Assembly: GCA_036873755.1 (NCBI GenBank)
Contig: JAVTVY010019502.1
Coordinates: forward strand, 1-64,000
DNA: 64,000 bases
Direction: 5' to 3'
From: Hanleya hanleyi
Taxonomy: Eukaryota > Mollusca > Polyplacophora > Lepidopleurida > Hanleyidae
Shown: one piece after another, positions 47,572 through 57,675 of the stretch
Position numbering within the stretch: position 1 is the first letter of the stretch
Layout: each line of letters begins with the position of its first letter
Program-made: the position numbers and the translations under genes
The notes under the pieces: generated by a model
The model's database searches: none
What the model was told of the DNA's origin: nothing
The model's input: only the letters and a program-made list of their open reading frames with translations

Positions 47572-48737
47572 CTGTGTACAGACCAATAGAACAGAAAAAA
47601 GGCTGATCACTTTACTATTATTATGGCTAGACAATAAACTGACAGCTTGCCAATATTGTGTGCTAATCAAGCAGGATTCTTACCTATATGCTCACCGGAA
47701 ATCAGTTTCTTCGACGTTTTGTCCTGCTGGATATAGATATGGGACTTTATTGCACAATCATATGTTTATTGGTAAGAATCTTACAACAAAATATACACAT
47801 CATGAAGTAATATGTGCGTGTACGAAGAATGTTATCTGGAGAAAAGGCGGCGATTCCTCTAGTTTCAGTATGACCATACAGCAAACAAACCTGCAATGTA
47901 GAATAACAAAAGCGTGTTAAGTTGACCAGAATTAAAAAGTGACATAATAAAAGAACACCGATAATCAAATATTTGGATCTGTTACGGTAAAGTCTCATAT
48001 AAATGATAGGTGGTCAAAGAAATACATCGGTCTCCGCGCATTGCCGAGAAAATTAGTTCAATCGAAAACATTAAAAATGCTTGAATGAAGACTCATTGGA
48101 AATCCACACCTTCACTTTCTCTCAGGTAGCGACGTCCAAAATTGCTTATCAGGACCACTCAATTTTCTCTCGTGAAAATTCTTCTTTCATGGCACCCACC
48201 AAAGTACAGGGAAACTTCCTGGATAATTTTAATGTATTCGACTTGTGAATTAAATGATCGTGAATATAGCGTTTTCCCCTCTAATCTGGTATTTCACCAT
48301 GAACGTTTCGACAGACACATGTTCTACACCGCTCAATATTTTCCCGCCAGGCGGGAGCAGTCCGAAGTCGACTTTTCTCTGCTGGGGATAAACGGCAGCC
48401 TGAAGGGTAGGCCACGTGCATATACTCGTGTACTCCCTGTCCGTATACAGGCTGTTTTATCGGACAGACATGTAGAATAAATGGCGATGTTTCTAAAATA
48501 TTAAAGCTAAACGCGTGTATTCATGACACATGATTTTTCATATGGACTGCAATTACGGGAAATTTCAAACTATACAGGCCAAATAACAGAAGAAACCTTT
48601 CCATTCTTGGTTTATTTCACGTCAAAGATAGTCGATTTGCCGGGAACTATATCACTACCCTTGAAAACGCATTCATAAAATAAAAAATCTAAATACAATT
48701 TTTTTCATCTCGAGTATCATAGGATTATCAAATTATA

Positions 48738-48922
48738 AATATGATTTCTGTCTCTTCAGCCCTTTTCATGTGATATTTACCGAGAAAAGTGTAACACGAT
48801 TTGCCAGAGAGGTATTGAAAACGCGCTCTGAAGTGGGCGAATTTCAGAAAAATTCCCGGCAAATCGTGTTACACGCTTTCCGGTAAACATTATAAGAAAT
48901 CGGCTGAAGATACAAAAATGAT
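48738..48922. repeat. Imperfect palindrome around GTGTAACACGATTTGCC
   Basis: GTGTAACACGATTTGCC at about 48790-48806 pairs with GGCAAATCGTGTTACAC at about 48859-48875. Pairing extends outwards through TTTACCG/CGGTAAA and CTTCAGCC/GGCTGAAG. It abuts the dispersed repeat at 48910. Confidence 0.6.
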
Positions 48923-49230
48923 ATATTTTCATGGTCCTATAATACTCGTGATGAAAAATATTTATTTAGATTTCTATTGTATCCATGCGTTTTCAAGGAA
49001 ATTGATCAAAACCTAGTGTCGGCATATCGCGAAAATTTCCGGGCGAATCGACATCATCTTTTTCTGGTAAACATTTCCGTATCGCCCTGAATAACAAGGA
49101 AATATTTATCAACCTAAATATTTCTGAAACGGGCATCTCTTCAAGTTTAATAGTAACTGAACAGAATTCAGATCAGTAAGATATCGGCCGAGTTATCTGT
49201 TGATTACCTTTTCCGGCCTATTCAAAGAAA
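48910..49230 (+). repeat. Dispersed repeat, copy 2 (relative at 4540-4870)
   Basis: Same order of landmarks as copy 1: TTTTCATGGTCCTATAATAC, TATTTATTTAGATTTCTATT, ATATCGCGAAAATTTCC and CGAATCGACATCATC. Its presence within the 7-kb element and independently at 4540 suggests either capture by the element or that copy 1 is a fragment of a related element. Confidence 0.55.
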
Positions 49231-49649
49231 ATTCTCACACCGTGTATACATGGAGAGGGTGTTAAAACACTCAGTTTTAGTTACGTATGTAATACTTCCA
49301 TTATCGTAGCTAGATGATTGTCATTTTTATAGATCAATTTACACACAGGAAGCGACTTCCCGTAATCACAACCTTTAAAACAAACGCGGAAGGCAGTTAA
49401 AGTGTAATTTATTTCCCCTGTAATAAACCCATTTTCACATTCGTTGAGAGCGCTATATTTTGTTCCACGAAGGCATGGCCTGTTCACCCAGTGTGTATTT
49501 ATGCGCAGCTGAACACGTGCGATCGTCTTTTGTCAGCCGACAATCGTTTTCTTTCAAACGACGAAATTTTCTTCCGAACGACAGCGGCACCTTCGGCAAT
49601 CTTCGGCGATAGTTTTTTTGATCGTTCGCTACACAAACATGAATTGCAG

Positions 49650-51309
49650 GCAAGCACCTAAAAGGTGCGTGGACCCCTCAGCCTGTTTTTTTTTAGTCAA
49701 GTAGGATCAGGGCTGCATCTAGAACCAGTTTAGTTTTGGAAAACATATGGGCACCCAAAACTCAAATGAAACAAAAAACGAAAGTGTTGTTTTTGTTCAA
49801 TTTGAAAGGATTTCTGAAGGAAATACTCCTAGAAAAAGCTTCTGGAAGCCTCAATATCGATCCGATTGCATAGCTGGGTATTGAATTTCATGTTAATAAA
49901 CCTCTGTTTTGTGATTGATCACAGGCTCTTTGCGCCGAAATTCACTTAAAAAAATTGGACCCTCAATAATGAATTACGAAAAGGAACTGGGTGTTTGGGA
50001 TCGGAACCTGCAAAAAATCCCAAGGGGGGGCATAAGCTCCAGGTATGCAAACTGATTCAAAATTGCAGAGAGTCAGGCTAAAAATGGGCTCTCCTAATCA
50101 CTCTTTTTACATAATTTCCAAGGTACAGTACAAGGCAGAAATAACTTGCTCATAAACGCGAGTGAAAAAAAAAGATTTTCGCGACTTCAATTTATTAATC
50201 GCAGCCGGAAAACTCGCCTAAATCGCGCAAAAAAAAAAGCATAATCTCGACTGAAACGCGTCGACCGTACACGTTTCAGTCGCGATTATGCTTTTGTTTT
50301 TTTGCGTGATTTAGGCGAGTTTTCCGGCTGCGATAAATAAATTATAGTCGCGAAAATGATTTTTTTCACTCGCGTTTATGAGCAAGTTATTTCTGCCTTG
50401 TACTGTACAGTAACATGTTTGGTGACAAAAATTGAAGCATTATGTTGTAGGCCTACCAGTTAAATGTGTGGACACAAATATGGTTCATGCAAAAGTTTTA
50501 GAATAAATCATATGATGTAGAATAGAATGATTTAATAGCAAAATTTAAGAAAAATGTTGTCCTTCATTCAATGAGAATCATGAATGGACCAGGCTTTCTT
50601 TTATCAGGGAACCTTCAAAATTCACAACGAAACATGCAACCAAGGGTTCCCGATGGGCATAGATAACAGTGCAAAAGCTAAGCCATCAATAAATTAAAAA
50701 ATTTTAAAAAATTAAAAAAATCATGAAATTATCATAGCCATCTGAAAATCTAATCATTTCATCCGTCAACATTCAGGAAGCTCTCACCAAAGTTTGGTCA
50801 GGCCCGACTTGATAGATCTGCAGATATTCAACGGACAAGAACATGTTGATGGGCATAGATAACAGTGCAGAAGCTAAGCCATCAATAAATAATTATTTTT
50901 TTTTTTAAATCATGACATCATCATAGCCATCTGAAAATCTAATCATTTCATCTGTCAACATTCAGGAAGCTCTCACCAAAGTTTGGTCAGGCCCGACTTC
51001 ATAGATCTGCAGATATTCAGCGGACAAGAACATGTTGATGGGCATACATAACAGTGCAAAAGCTACGCCATCAATAAATAATAAAAAAAATAATTATAAA
51101 TCATGACATCATCATAGCCATCTGAAAATCTAATCAGTTCATCTGTCAACATTCAGGAAGCTCTCACCAAAGTTTGGTCAGGCCCGACTTCATAGATCTG
51201 CAGATATTTAGCGGACAAGAAAATGTTGACGGACGGACGCTAGGACGGACGGACGTACGTACATGGCAACGACAAGACCCCACAGCCCTATGGGCTGAGG
51301 GGTAAAAAA
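49650..51309 (-). mobile_element. ACCCCTCAGCC-terminus repeat element, reversed and nested
   Basis: Read on the minus strand it opens TTTTTTACCCCTCAGCCCAT (51309 downward), then GTACGTACGTCCGTCCGTCC. It closes at about 49660 with CAGGCTGAGGGGTCCACGCA. These are the same termini as the plus-strand members at 11573, 24729 and 37852. Inside are three direct units of about 190-196 bp beginning GATGGGCATA at 50652, 50848 and 51037 (with CTCACCAAAGTTTGGTCAGG, ATAGATCTGCAGATATTCA) and the small Tc1/mariner-like element. It interrupts the right subterminal region of the 7-kb element. Confidence 0.65.
50126..50405. mobile_element. 280-bp palindromic Tc1/mariner-like MITE
   Basis: It starts CAGTACAAGGCAGAAATAAC at 50126, with the reverse complement ending at 50405. 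TA flanks both sides (50124-50125 and 50406-50407), as for Tc1/mariner insertions. The whole element is a near-perfect palindrome: arms of about 130 bp (TGCTCATAAACGCGAGTGAA, AACTCGCCTAAATCGCG, GCATAATC, CGACTGAAACG) around a centre near 50266. No coding capacity. Confidence 0.85.
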
Positions 51310-51398
51310 CGATGGTGCAAACGATGGGTGTAGTTGCTGAACGTTTTTTTCCATCGTTTAAAACGTCTCAACAGCAAACGATGGACGGATACAGTCCC

Positions 51399-51764
51399 TT
51401 AGTTCTACCGAGAACTCTCAATGGCATGGTCCAGTGGTTTCTTGAATGAATGTTAAGTCTCATATAAACAGCCATATGGATGCAATCAAGTTGTTATGAA
51501 CCATGGAATTTCTCTAGGGTCTATATCGAGATCTCCAACCATACTAACAATGAATCTTGATTAATTTTATGAGAGATAATTCACAATCATAATAGTATTG
51601 TCAGTGAACTGGACACAATTGCAGTGGTTTTGCAAATCTTGAGATCAACCATTGACTGGGTTCCCCTTGCCGGATTTAATATTCTGGGTTTTAGTAATCA
51701 TTATGCCACTTGGGATTTTGGCCATATGACATACATGTATATAAACTCTTTCCCTTACAGACTT
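51399..51764. other. Unannotated stretch
   Basis: Nothing recognised between the 7-kb element and the ACCTCA repeat. Confidence 0.35.
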
Positions 51765-53115
51765 GAGGTGTACACCTCAAGTTGAGGTGTAGTCGAGGTG
51801 TACCTGAGGTGTACACCTCAACTTGAGGTGTACCTGAGGTGTACACCTCATTTTCTTTTTCAAGGTGTATACACCTCAAGTACACCTCATGGACTTTGAA
51901 AAAATATTTTTGTAATTTACCTACACCTCAAGTACACCTTATGAACTTTGCCAAAATATGCATGTACCTCAAGTACACCTCTGGAACTTTGTCAAAATAT
52001 ACGTGTAATCTACCTACGCCTCAAGTACACCTCATGGACTTTGCCAAACTATGCATGTACCTCAAGTACACCTCTGGGACTATCAAAATATACTTGTAAT
52101 TTTTGTACACCTCAAGTTTACCTTGGCTTCCCCACTGCCCATCAACATGATCAACTAAATGTTTTATTTATATTTTAAAGTACATTTCTTAGTTCATTTA
52201 AGCGCTATATTTTAAAATAAATCAATAAATGGGTTGGCTAACTGTAAATCTCATACACCCTCTATGAATAAAAGAACCACTTGACAGGTCATAACCTTGT
52301 TTTCCAGTTTACAATACATAAAATCTACTTCTGCTATTTCTTGTGTCACCTGCATACATTCTCAGCTGGAGCTCTTCTTTAATTATTTTCTTAATACTTT
52401 TTAACTCTATGTCTCAGTTGGATGTTCCTGCCGTAGTCTAATATTCTATTGTAACATACACCAATTCAGTCTGACAGTTTGAAATAAGTACAGCCCTTGT
52501 TTAATTAACAAATAATAATTAACAGTGAGTGATACCTCATAAACTTTGTCAAAATATATACTTGTAATTTACCTACACCTCAAGTACATCTCATGGACTT
52601 TGCTAAAATATGCATGTACAAAAGTATACAAGTATGTACTTATACCTCATAATTTATCTACATCTCAAGTATTTCCTACACTCCACCGTAACAAGCTTGG
52701 CATGAACATAAGATACAGTTATCCACCTACACCCAAGATATATGGTGGACTTGGTGGAAAGGTTTGTCATGAAATTGAGCATAATATACCATACACTTAT
52801 TGTAAATAATTGCCAGCACAATCTTTTATTCATACTCGCTAATTACTCGTTTTGTATCCCAAAATAATGAAAATACTGTTATACGATCACTTTCTAAATG
52901 ATAAAAAAACACATACTTGCTAAATAGACAACATATTGCTGAACATGGCATTAAATTTAATTTTTTCTTTACATGTCTATGCTGGATCATCATTCTGGCA
53001 TGAATGTTACTTTAAATTACCTACACCTCAAGTACACCTCATTGACTTTGTCAAAAAAACATGTACCTCACTTTTAAATTACCTACGTACACCTCAAGTA
53101 CACCTCCTGAACTTC
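51765..53115. repeat. ACCTCAAGTACACCTCA interspersed minisatellite, left clusters
   Basis: Clusters at 51765-51900, 51925-52120, 52570-52600 and 53020-53110 repeat ACCTCAAGTACACCTCATGG, usually followed by ACTTTG, CAAAATAT, TGCATGTA. The first cluster also has the inverted version (TTGAGGTGTACCTGAGGTGT), giving self-complementary stretches. The stretches between clusters (52150-52540, 52640-53010) show no other feature. Confidence 0.7.
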
Positions 53116-53485
53116 TAAACAACATGAAAAATGTTATGTAAACTCAATTTTTATTTTATTTTTATTATTATTTTGACACCAGGACACTAATACATCAAAC
53201 TAAAACCTGCTGTAACATTCTTCTCTTCAAATTATCATAGCAATCAGTTAATGGGCACTGTTGTATAATTTACAGAGAAACTATTGTTAATCTCATGCAA
53301 ACTTTGGCACCTGTGGATATGTTGTCAACCATCCAGATATATTTCCAAAATGGATATGTTAACTGTCACTTCCCAAATACATTGGTCCCTTGTATGCTTT
53401 TGCATTGGAATCCTGTGTGGCAATTGGGGCACTTCTGAGCCAATGTTGAAGCTCCTTTATAAGTGTGGTGCCACCATTTTCTGAC
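53116..53485. other. Unannotated stretch
   Basis: No feature recognised before the retroelement's target duplication. Confidence 0.35.
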
Positions 53486-53569
53486 ATACATGGTCACCTT
53501 CGTTTCTGGAGATGAAAACAACCAAGACTGGAAGGCAGCACGGGGTGTACTCTTGAGGTGTGTATAGAA

Positions 53570-53609
53570 AGCCTGACCGGTTTCGATCTAGGTGATCTCT
53601 TCAGAGGCT
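53570..53609 (-). ncRNA. Hammerhead ribozyme motif
   Basis: On the minus strand from 53609 to 53570: AGCCT (53609-53605) pairs with AGGCT (53574-53570) as stem I. CTGAAGA (53604-53598) fits the core CUGANGA. GATC (53597-53594) pairs with GATC (53588-53585) around loop ACCTA as stem II. GAAA (53584-53581) completes the core. CCGG (53580-53577) is at stem III, and UC (53576-53575) is the cleavage dinucleotide. All core positions are present. Stem III is only two base pairs without a loop if folded alone, but CCGG is self-complementary and could form four pairs between two molecules, as known for dimeric short-stem-III hammerheads. Activity is untested. Confidence 0.75.
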
Positions 53610-53630
53610 GTGGATTGTGATCAGAGGTGT

Positions 53631-53640
53631 CCTATATATA
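53631..53640 (-). promoter_or_regulatory. TATA-like box upstream of the hammerhead (minus strand)
   Basis: TATATATAGG on the minus strand begins about 31 bases before the first base of the ribozyme motif. A conventional TATA-directed start would fall at or within a few bases of 53609, placing the ribozyme at the RNA 5' end. This is inference from spacing. Confidence 0.35.
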
Positions 53641-53644
53641 CTGG

Positions 53645-53835
53645 TTGTATACGCTGGCCGGCTGCTGGCCGGGTGCTGGCCGAGTGATGGCCGGTTTGCC
53701 TATGTGCGGGCCGGTGGATGGCCGGTATTGATGCAGGGTATCAATTGATGGCCGGTTGTTGGCCGTGGGAGGTGGAGCGCTGGCCGAATGTTGGCCATTG
53801 AGGTCTTGTGTTGGCCGGAAGATGGCCGATACACC
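53645..53835 (-). repeat. CCGGCC(A)-rich tract of the retroelement
   Basis: GGCCG recurs about a dozen times on the plus strand (GGCCGGCTGCTGGCCGGGTG; GATGGCCGG; TTGGCCG). It lies just upstream, in minus-strand sense, of the TATA-like box, so it may be a promoter-proximal region. No long coding frame is convincing here. Confidence 0.5.
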
Positions 53836-54013
53836 AGAAGTGGCTCATGAGTGGTTCAAAGGTGCCGTTTGGGGGGCAGAACCAACGGGGGGTACACCTT
53901 GTGATCTGATCAAAATAAAGAACACTGATGCAGAGGTGAAGACAGAGATAATATGTTTAATAAATTGTCTCGCTAGTAAAAGTGGTTACAGAGCTGATGA
54001 AAACGTTATTGAG

Positions 54014-54523
54014 TTAGGTCATCAAATCGTCAAGTAGTTCAATCCAGTTGATGGGGTCAAAGTCTGGAAGGGGAGCTGGTTGGCTCGAGGGATTGACATC
54101 GATGTTGGCTGTGCGCATGGCAAGTCCAATGGCATCGCTGATGGGTGTGTCCATCGTGCTGATGTCCAGTGTGGTTGTGCTGGTCACTGGAAGACTGGTG
54201 GCCAAACCGTTGATGGTTGGTGGCATAGACGGCAGTAGAGAAAGCGGCTGGGTGTCAGCGGGTTTCAGTGATGTGGTTGAGGTGGATGCATCAATTGTGG
54301 TGACTTTCCTACCTGTTGGTTGGGGAGAACATCCATCCGTGGATTGGAGGTTATCCTCTAGGCTGAAATGCGTAGTGAAGCATTTGGAATGGTGCCGATG
54401 AAAATCCGATGGGCACTCCAGCAGGATAGACACAGCCTTCTTCACCCGACGTCCACCCGGACAACAAGTATCGCCCGCACGCCACTCATTCTTCCTTACA
54501 GTCAGTACGCCCATCGAATCCAC
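54014..54523 (-). other. 169-codon minus-strand frame in the retroelement, unrecognised
   Basis: The frame is rich in Ser, Thr and Pro (for example STSTTSLKPADTQPLSLLPS) with an acidic end (DFDPINWIELLDDLMT) before the stop at 54014. It overlaps the start of the plus-strand endonuclease frame. It has the same sense as the hammerhead and could be part of the inverted retroelement piece, for instance an N-terminal region. Composition alone could also keep it open. No homologue is recognised. Confidence 0.25.
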
Positions 54524-55129
54524 AAGTTGGTTCGCAATGAATGGCCGATTCTGCAGGCCTCAGAAGCCTGCAGAAATGTCTTTGGGGAACCACCTCTACT
54601 AGCTTTTCGTCGAAACAACAACCTGAAAGACACCCTTGTCAGAGCCAAGATTTCGTACCCTCCACTTCAGAGGGGCGTCAGCGGCATGAGTTATGCAAAC
54701 ATGATAACTCCCTGCACCTACCGAAATTGCGCCTTTTGCCCCACTTTGATAAAAGAACGTTTTTTCACCAGCAGCCACACTGGCTTACGCTATCGAGCCA
54801 ACCTCTTGGCTAATTGCTGCACTCAGAATGTGATCTACCTCATTACGTGCACCCTTTGCTCCAAACAATATGTTGGAGAAACAAAACGCACGTTCCACGA
54901 GCGTATCCGTGAACATCTCAATGATACACGGAAACGCAGTGACAATCCGGCACCACGACATTTCTGGTCCCGAGGACACTCTGTCAATCACATCAGTTAC
55001 CAAATTATTGAAGTACTGAAGACAGATCCGTCGCTTGAATCCAGCACCACTTTGCGTCGGCAACGTGAAGTTTATTGGATCTACCAGCTGCACACCAAAG
55101 CTCCAGTCGGCTTAAATGAAAAGGAGTAA
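54368..55129 (+). pseudogene. Penelope-like element C-terminus with GIY-YIG endonuclease domain
   Basis: The 253-codon frame shows clear family features from about residue 40: a linker (IHKLVRNEWPIL, 51-62) leading to LLAFRRNNNLKDTLVRAKI (77-95), then CTYRNCAFC (116-124), a Cys-rich knuckle. The GIY-YIG module is VIYLITC (155-161) and QYVGETKRTFHERIREH (167-183); Arg179 or Arg181 and Glu234 (RRQREVYWIY) are likely catalytic. It ends PVGLNEKE. This layout is known from Neptune-type Penelope-like elements, where the nicking endonuclease follows the reverse transcriptase. Here the reverse transcriptase is absent and the first ~40 residues are unrelated, so it is a 5'-truncated copy, although the domain itself is unbroken. 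Confidence 0.8.
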
Positions 55130-55177
55130 ACACACTTCGTTTTTTCTCTCTTTACTCCATTATACATGGTCACCTTC

Positions 55178-55370
55178 CCCTACTTTCAAGTTTGGCTGCT
55201 CATATGTTAGTTGTAGGCTTTGTAGCGAAAAATGCTGCAGCAAAGTTATTGTTGGAGAAGGATGGGGATCCATCTACTGAGCGGTGTTCACTAAAAAATG
55301 AGAATACAAATATGCCTGGTACCTATTTTCAATGGGAGGTATGAATACATTTTTCAAAATTGGATATGCC
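55178..55370. other. Short unannotated stretch
   Basis: Nothing recognised between the retroelement and the next ACCTCA cluster. Confidence 0.35.
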
Positions 55371-55690
55371 TCAAGTACACCTCAGTTAGTACCTCACCTG
55401 AGGGGTACACCTCACCTGAGGTGTACACCTCACCTGAGGTGTACACCTCACCTGAGGTGTACACCTCACCTGAGGTGTACACCTCATTTGAGGTGTACAC
55501 CTCATTGGGGTGTACACCTCACGGAGGTGTACACCTCACTGAGGTGTACTAATTTGCATATTTCGATACTCCTCAACTACACCTCATCTACTCCTCAACT
55601 ACACCTCATCTACTCCTCAAATACACCTCATAATATCGGAGGGTACACCTCACAGGTACACCTAAACTACACCTCAAGTACACCTCAAAG
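55371..55690. repeat. 18-bp palindromic tandem array and ACCTCA cluster, right block
   Basis: From about 55395 to 55555, CACCTGAGGTGTACACCT (18 bp) is repeated about nine times, the last units diverged. TGAGGTGTACACCTCA within it is a perfect 16-bp palindrome, so either strand can fold at each unit. From 55555 to 55690 the simpler ACACCTCATCTACTCCTCAA repeat follows. It is the same motif as the left clusters, separated from them by the retroelement. Frames reading as YTSPEV repeats are artefacts. Confidence 0.75.
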
Positions 55691-56205
55691 CAGTAAGGGT
55701 TTGCTACTTGCTGATAGTCTCGTTTGTCAGCCTTGTATGTTCGGATAAATGCATGCGAGAGGATTTTGTTATAGACAGTCTTTTTTTGAAGCAATATATT
55801 TGCATGTAGCTTGATTGAAACCCCGCTAAATATATATATTTTCAGAAAGCCCATACTTTAATTAATCTGTCCTTCAAAATATCTGCCCATTTGTGTCTAA
55901 AATAAAACCAGACCAGGCGAGAAAATAAAATAAACAAAAAAAAAAACTTTGATTTCGACAACATTACCGTGAGTGTATGTCCCAGCCAAACGATAGTTTC
56001 CATAAAAAATCTCTTCACGATTCGCCCAATTCAACCGGACGATCGTGCTAAAATACCAGTGCATCGTCCGTGTGGGTTTTAATCCGACATATAAATCCGA
56101 GAAACCCTTTATTTCCATTGTAAATCCAACAGTCGGCTCGCTAAAGTTTCAACGAAGCCATTTTCTATGGCGAGAAATTCAACCGGCACTGAAGACCGAC
56201 ACACA
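55691..56205. other. Unannotated stretch
   Basis: No feature recognised up to the GACAG target duplication. Confidence 0.35.
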
Positions 56206-56736
56206 GACAGCACACCCTGCATACCAAACGGCTGCGCCAACTTCCGCCGGAGGGTGAACTTCCGCCGGAGGGAAATTACAGATTTTTTGGTAGTTTTCAC
56301 GTATTCACTACTCGAAAATTGAATGAGAAAATGTTCTCAAGGAGACACGTTAGCAATTCGTGTGAAATTTTCAACTCGTCCTTGTATTATTTTTTAATTA
56401 CAATTCATTTTATCTGACATTAAGAGCTATATTGCAACATAACAGTGATTAGATGCTTAAAAAATCATCTATCCTTGTATCCTTCGCCAAATAAGTTATA
56501 GATATATGAAGAATAGTTCCTTAACAGCAGGCTGATAGCTTGTAGTTTTAAATAGTTCAATCTACTTCGGTCAATGTTAGATTTTCTAGCCCATGCATGT
56601 TCGTATATGATACAAATACCGCCGGAGGAGCATGTCTCGAAGATATGATTACCGCCGGAGGATCTAATCTCTAATTGCGTTTGTCTATGTACACGATCAG
56701 GCCACTTTACTATATGTTAACCATGCAGACATAGCC

Positions 56737-56928
56737 ATGATCATCACTAATTTTATCCTCGACATTTACGCCCATCGTGCCAACTCGTGTATTGGCCTAG
56801 GTGTTCTCGTCAGCATTGTAATTTTCCGGTCTCTTTGGCGAATCATTCTCCCCTGTGTCAGAGTTTGTAACCCCCTAAACTGTCGGCGAAACAACCAAAT
56901 TTCTGACAGTATGAGATATACAATCTGA
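56737..56928 (+). other. 63-codon frame with a hydrophobic segment, unrecognised
   Basis: It starts at an ATG and reads IITNFILDIYAHRANSCIGL, then a hydrophobic run (GVLVSIVIFRSLWRIILP) that could span a membrane, then a Cys/Arg-rich tail (NPLNCRRNN). It lies within the 3.73-kb element. No homologue is recognised, no splice sites were assigned, and a chance frame is quite possible. Confidence 0.18.
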
Positions 56929-57675
56929 CGCCGTGAGAATGTTGCGAATGTGTATCCGTCAGATACAGTCTAGGTATCGGATAACCCTCAAACACTTTTT
57001 AGAGCATCTATTTAGAGCATCATTAAGCGTTTCTGAACAAGAAATACCGTAATAGATAACCATTTCTGAGTTTATTGAGTTGTTTAAACTACACGATTTA
57101 TGGGAAAATTAGGTAATAAAGATAGGATTTGGTTAGACCCTACCAACGACTATGATTAGATTGGGTCTGATTTTAGTTAGATTGGGGGCCGGCTAGGCCC
57201 CGGAAGCTCTGGGGTTCTAGACGGCCGGAGACGCATTCTGGCCAATTCCCGATGGATAAAATCGCAAATCATCTCTCAGTTATCGCTCGTATTTTGATAG
57301 TTTTTGTGTTTTTCTGTGAGGGTTCCTGGAATTGTTTTTGAAAATCTAAACGTGAAATGGCGCGTTCTGGCATTTTGACAGCTATTTCCCACTTTCGAGA
57401 ACTGTATTTTTTAGACTGATGTACAACAAAAAGTAGAATGTTTTTGAAATGGAATTAATCACTTTTTATGGTCCCTACTGAGATTTTTATTCTTATATTT
57501 AGTAAATAGTGTCCTGTTGCATTTTGACGGAATATTTGGACTTAGAAGAACTTTTGTAGAGTGAACTAACGGAACTAACTTTCTTCTCTCTAGTAGATCG
57601 GGGATATTCTTAAATCTAGATTTAAACTTGTGTTTTCTTGACATTACAGCCTATTTTCGACTTGTTTTGGATTAA

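Larger units (their letters stand above)
44353..51398. mobile_element. 7.05-kb inverted-terminus element, PIF/Harbinger-like ends
   Basis: It starts GGGATCGTATCCATCCAACG at 44353. The right end, read in reverse, starts GGGACTGTATCCGTCCATCG at 51398. The match continues through AGACGTTTTAAACGATG and an A-run to ACGT (about 57 bp with a few mismatches). TTA flanks both ends (44350-44352 and 51399-51401). G-rich termini and a 3-bp TTA/TAA duplication are hallmarks of PIF/Harbinger elements; the class call is inference. Subterminal DNA is full of AAACGAT motifs in both orientations. No DDE nuclease or Myb-like partner was recognised, so it is probably non-autonomous and grown by nested insertions and captured DNA. 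Confidence 0.75.
53486..55177. mobile_element. Penelope-like retroelement insertion with 16-bp target duplication
   Basis: ATACATGGTCACCTTC occurs at 53486-53501 and again at 55162-55177, bracketing 1660 bp. The right part encodes a GIY-YIG endonuclease on the plus strand. The left part is in the opposite sense: on the minus strand it carries a CCGGCC-rich tract, a TATA-like box and a hammerhead ribozyme motif. Penelope-like elements are known for GIY-YIG domains, hammerhead motifs in their terminal repeats, and insertions with inverted 5' pieces. The reverse transcriptase is missing, so this copy is defective. The switch in orientation lies somewhere around 54400-54520. Confidence 0.8.

Noticed and set aside
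48142..48480. 112-codon plus-strand frame in the 7-kb element
   Set aside because: No homologue recognised, no convincing splice or poly(A) context, AT-rich composition; could be chance.
53756..54037. 93-codon plus-strand frame at the left of the retroelement
   Set aside because: It runs antisense to the ribozyme-bearing region across the GGCCG tract; composition explains the open frame and no domain is seen.
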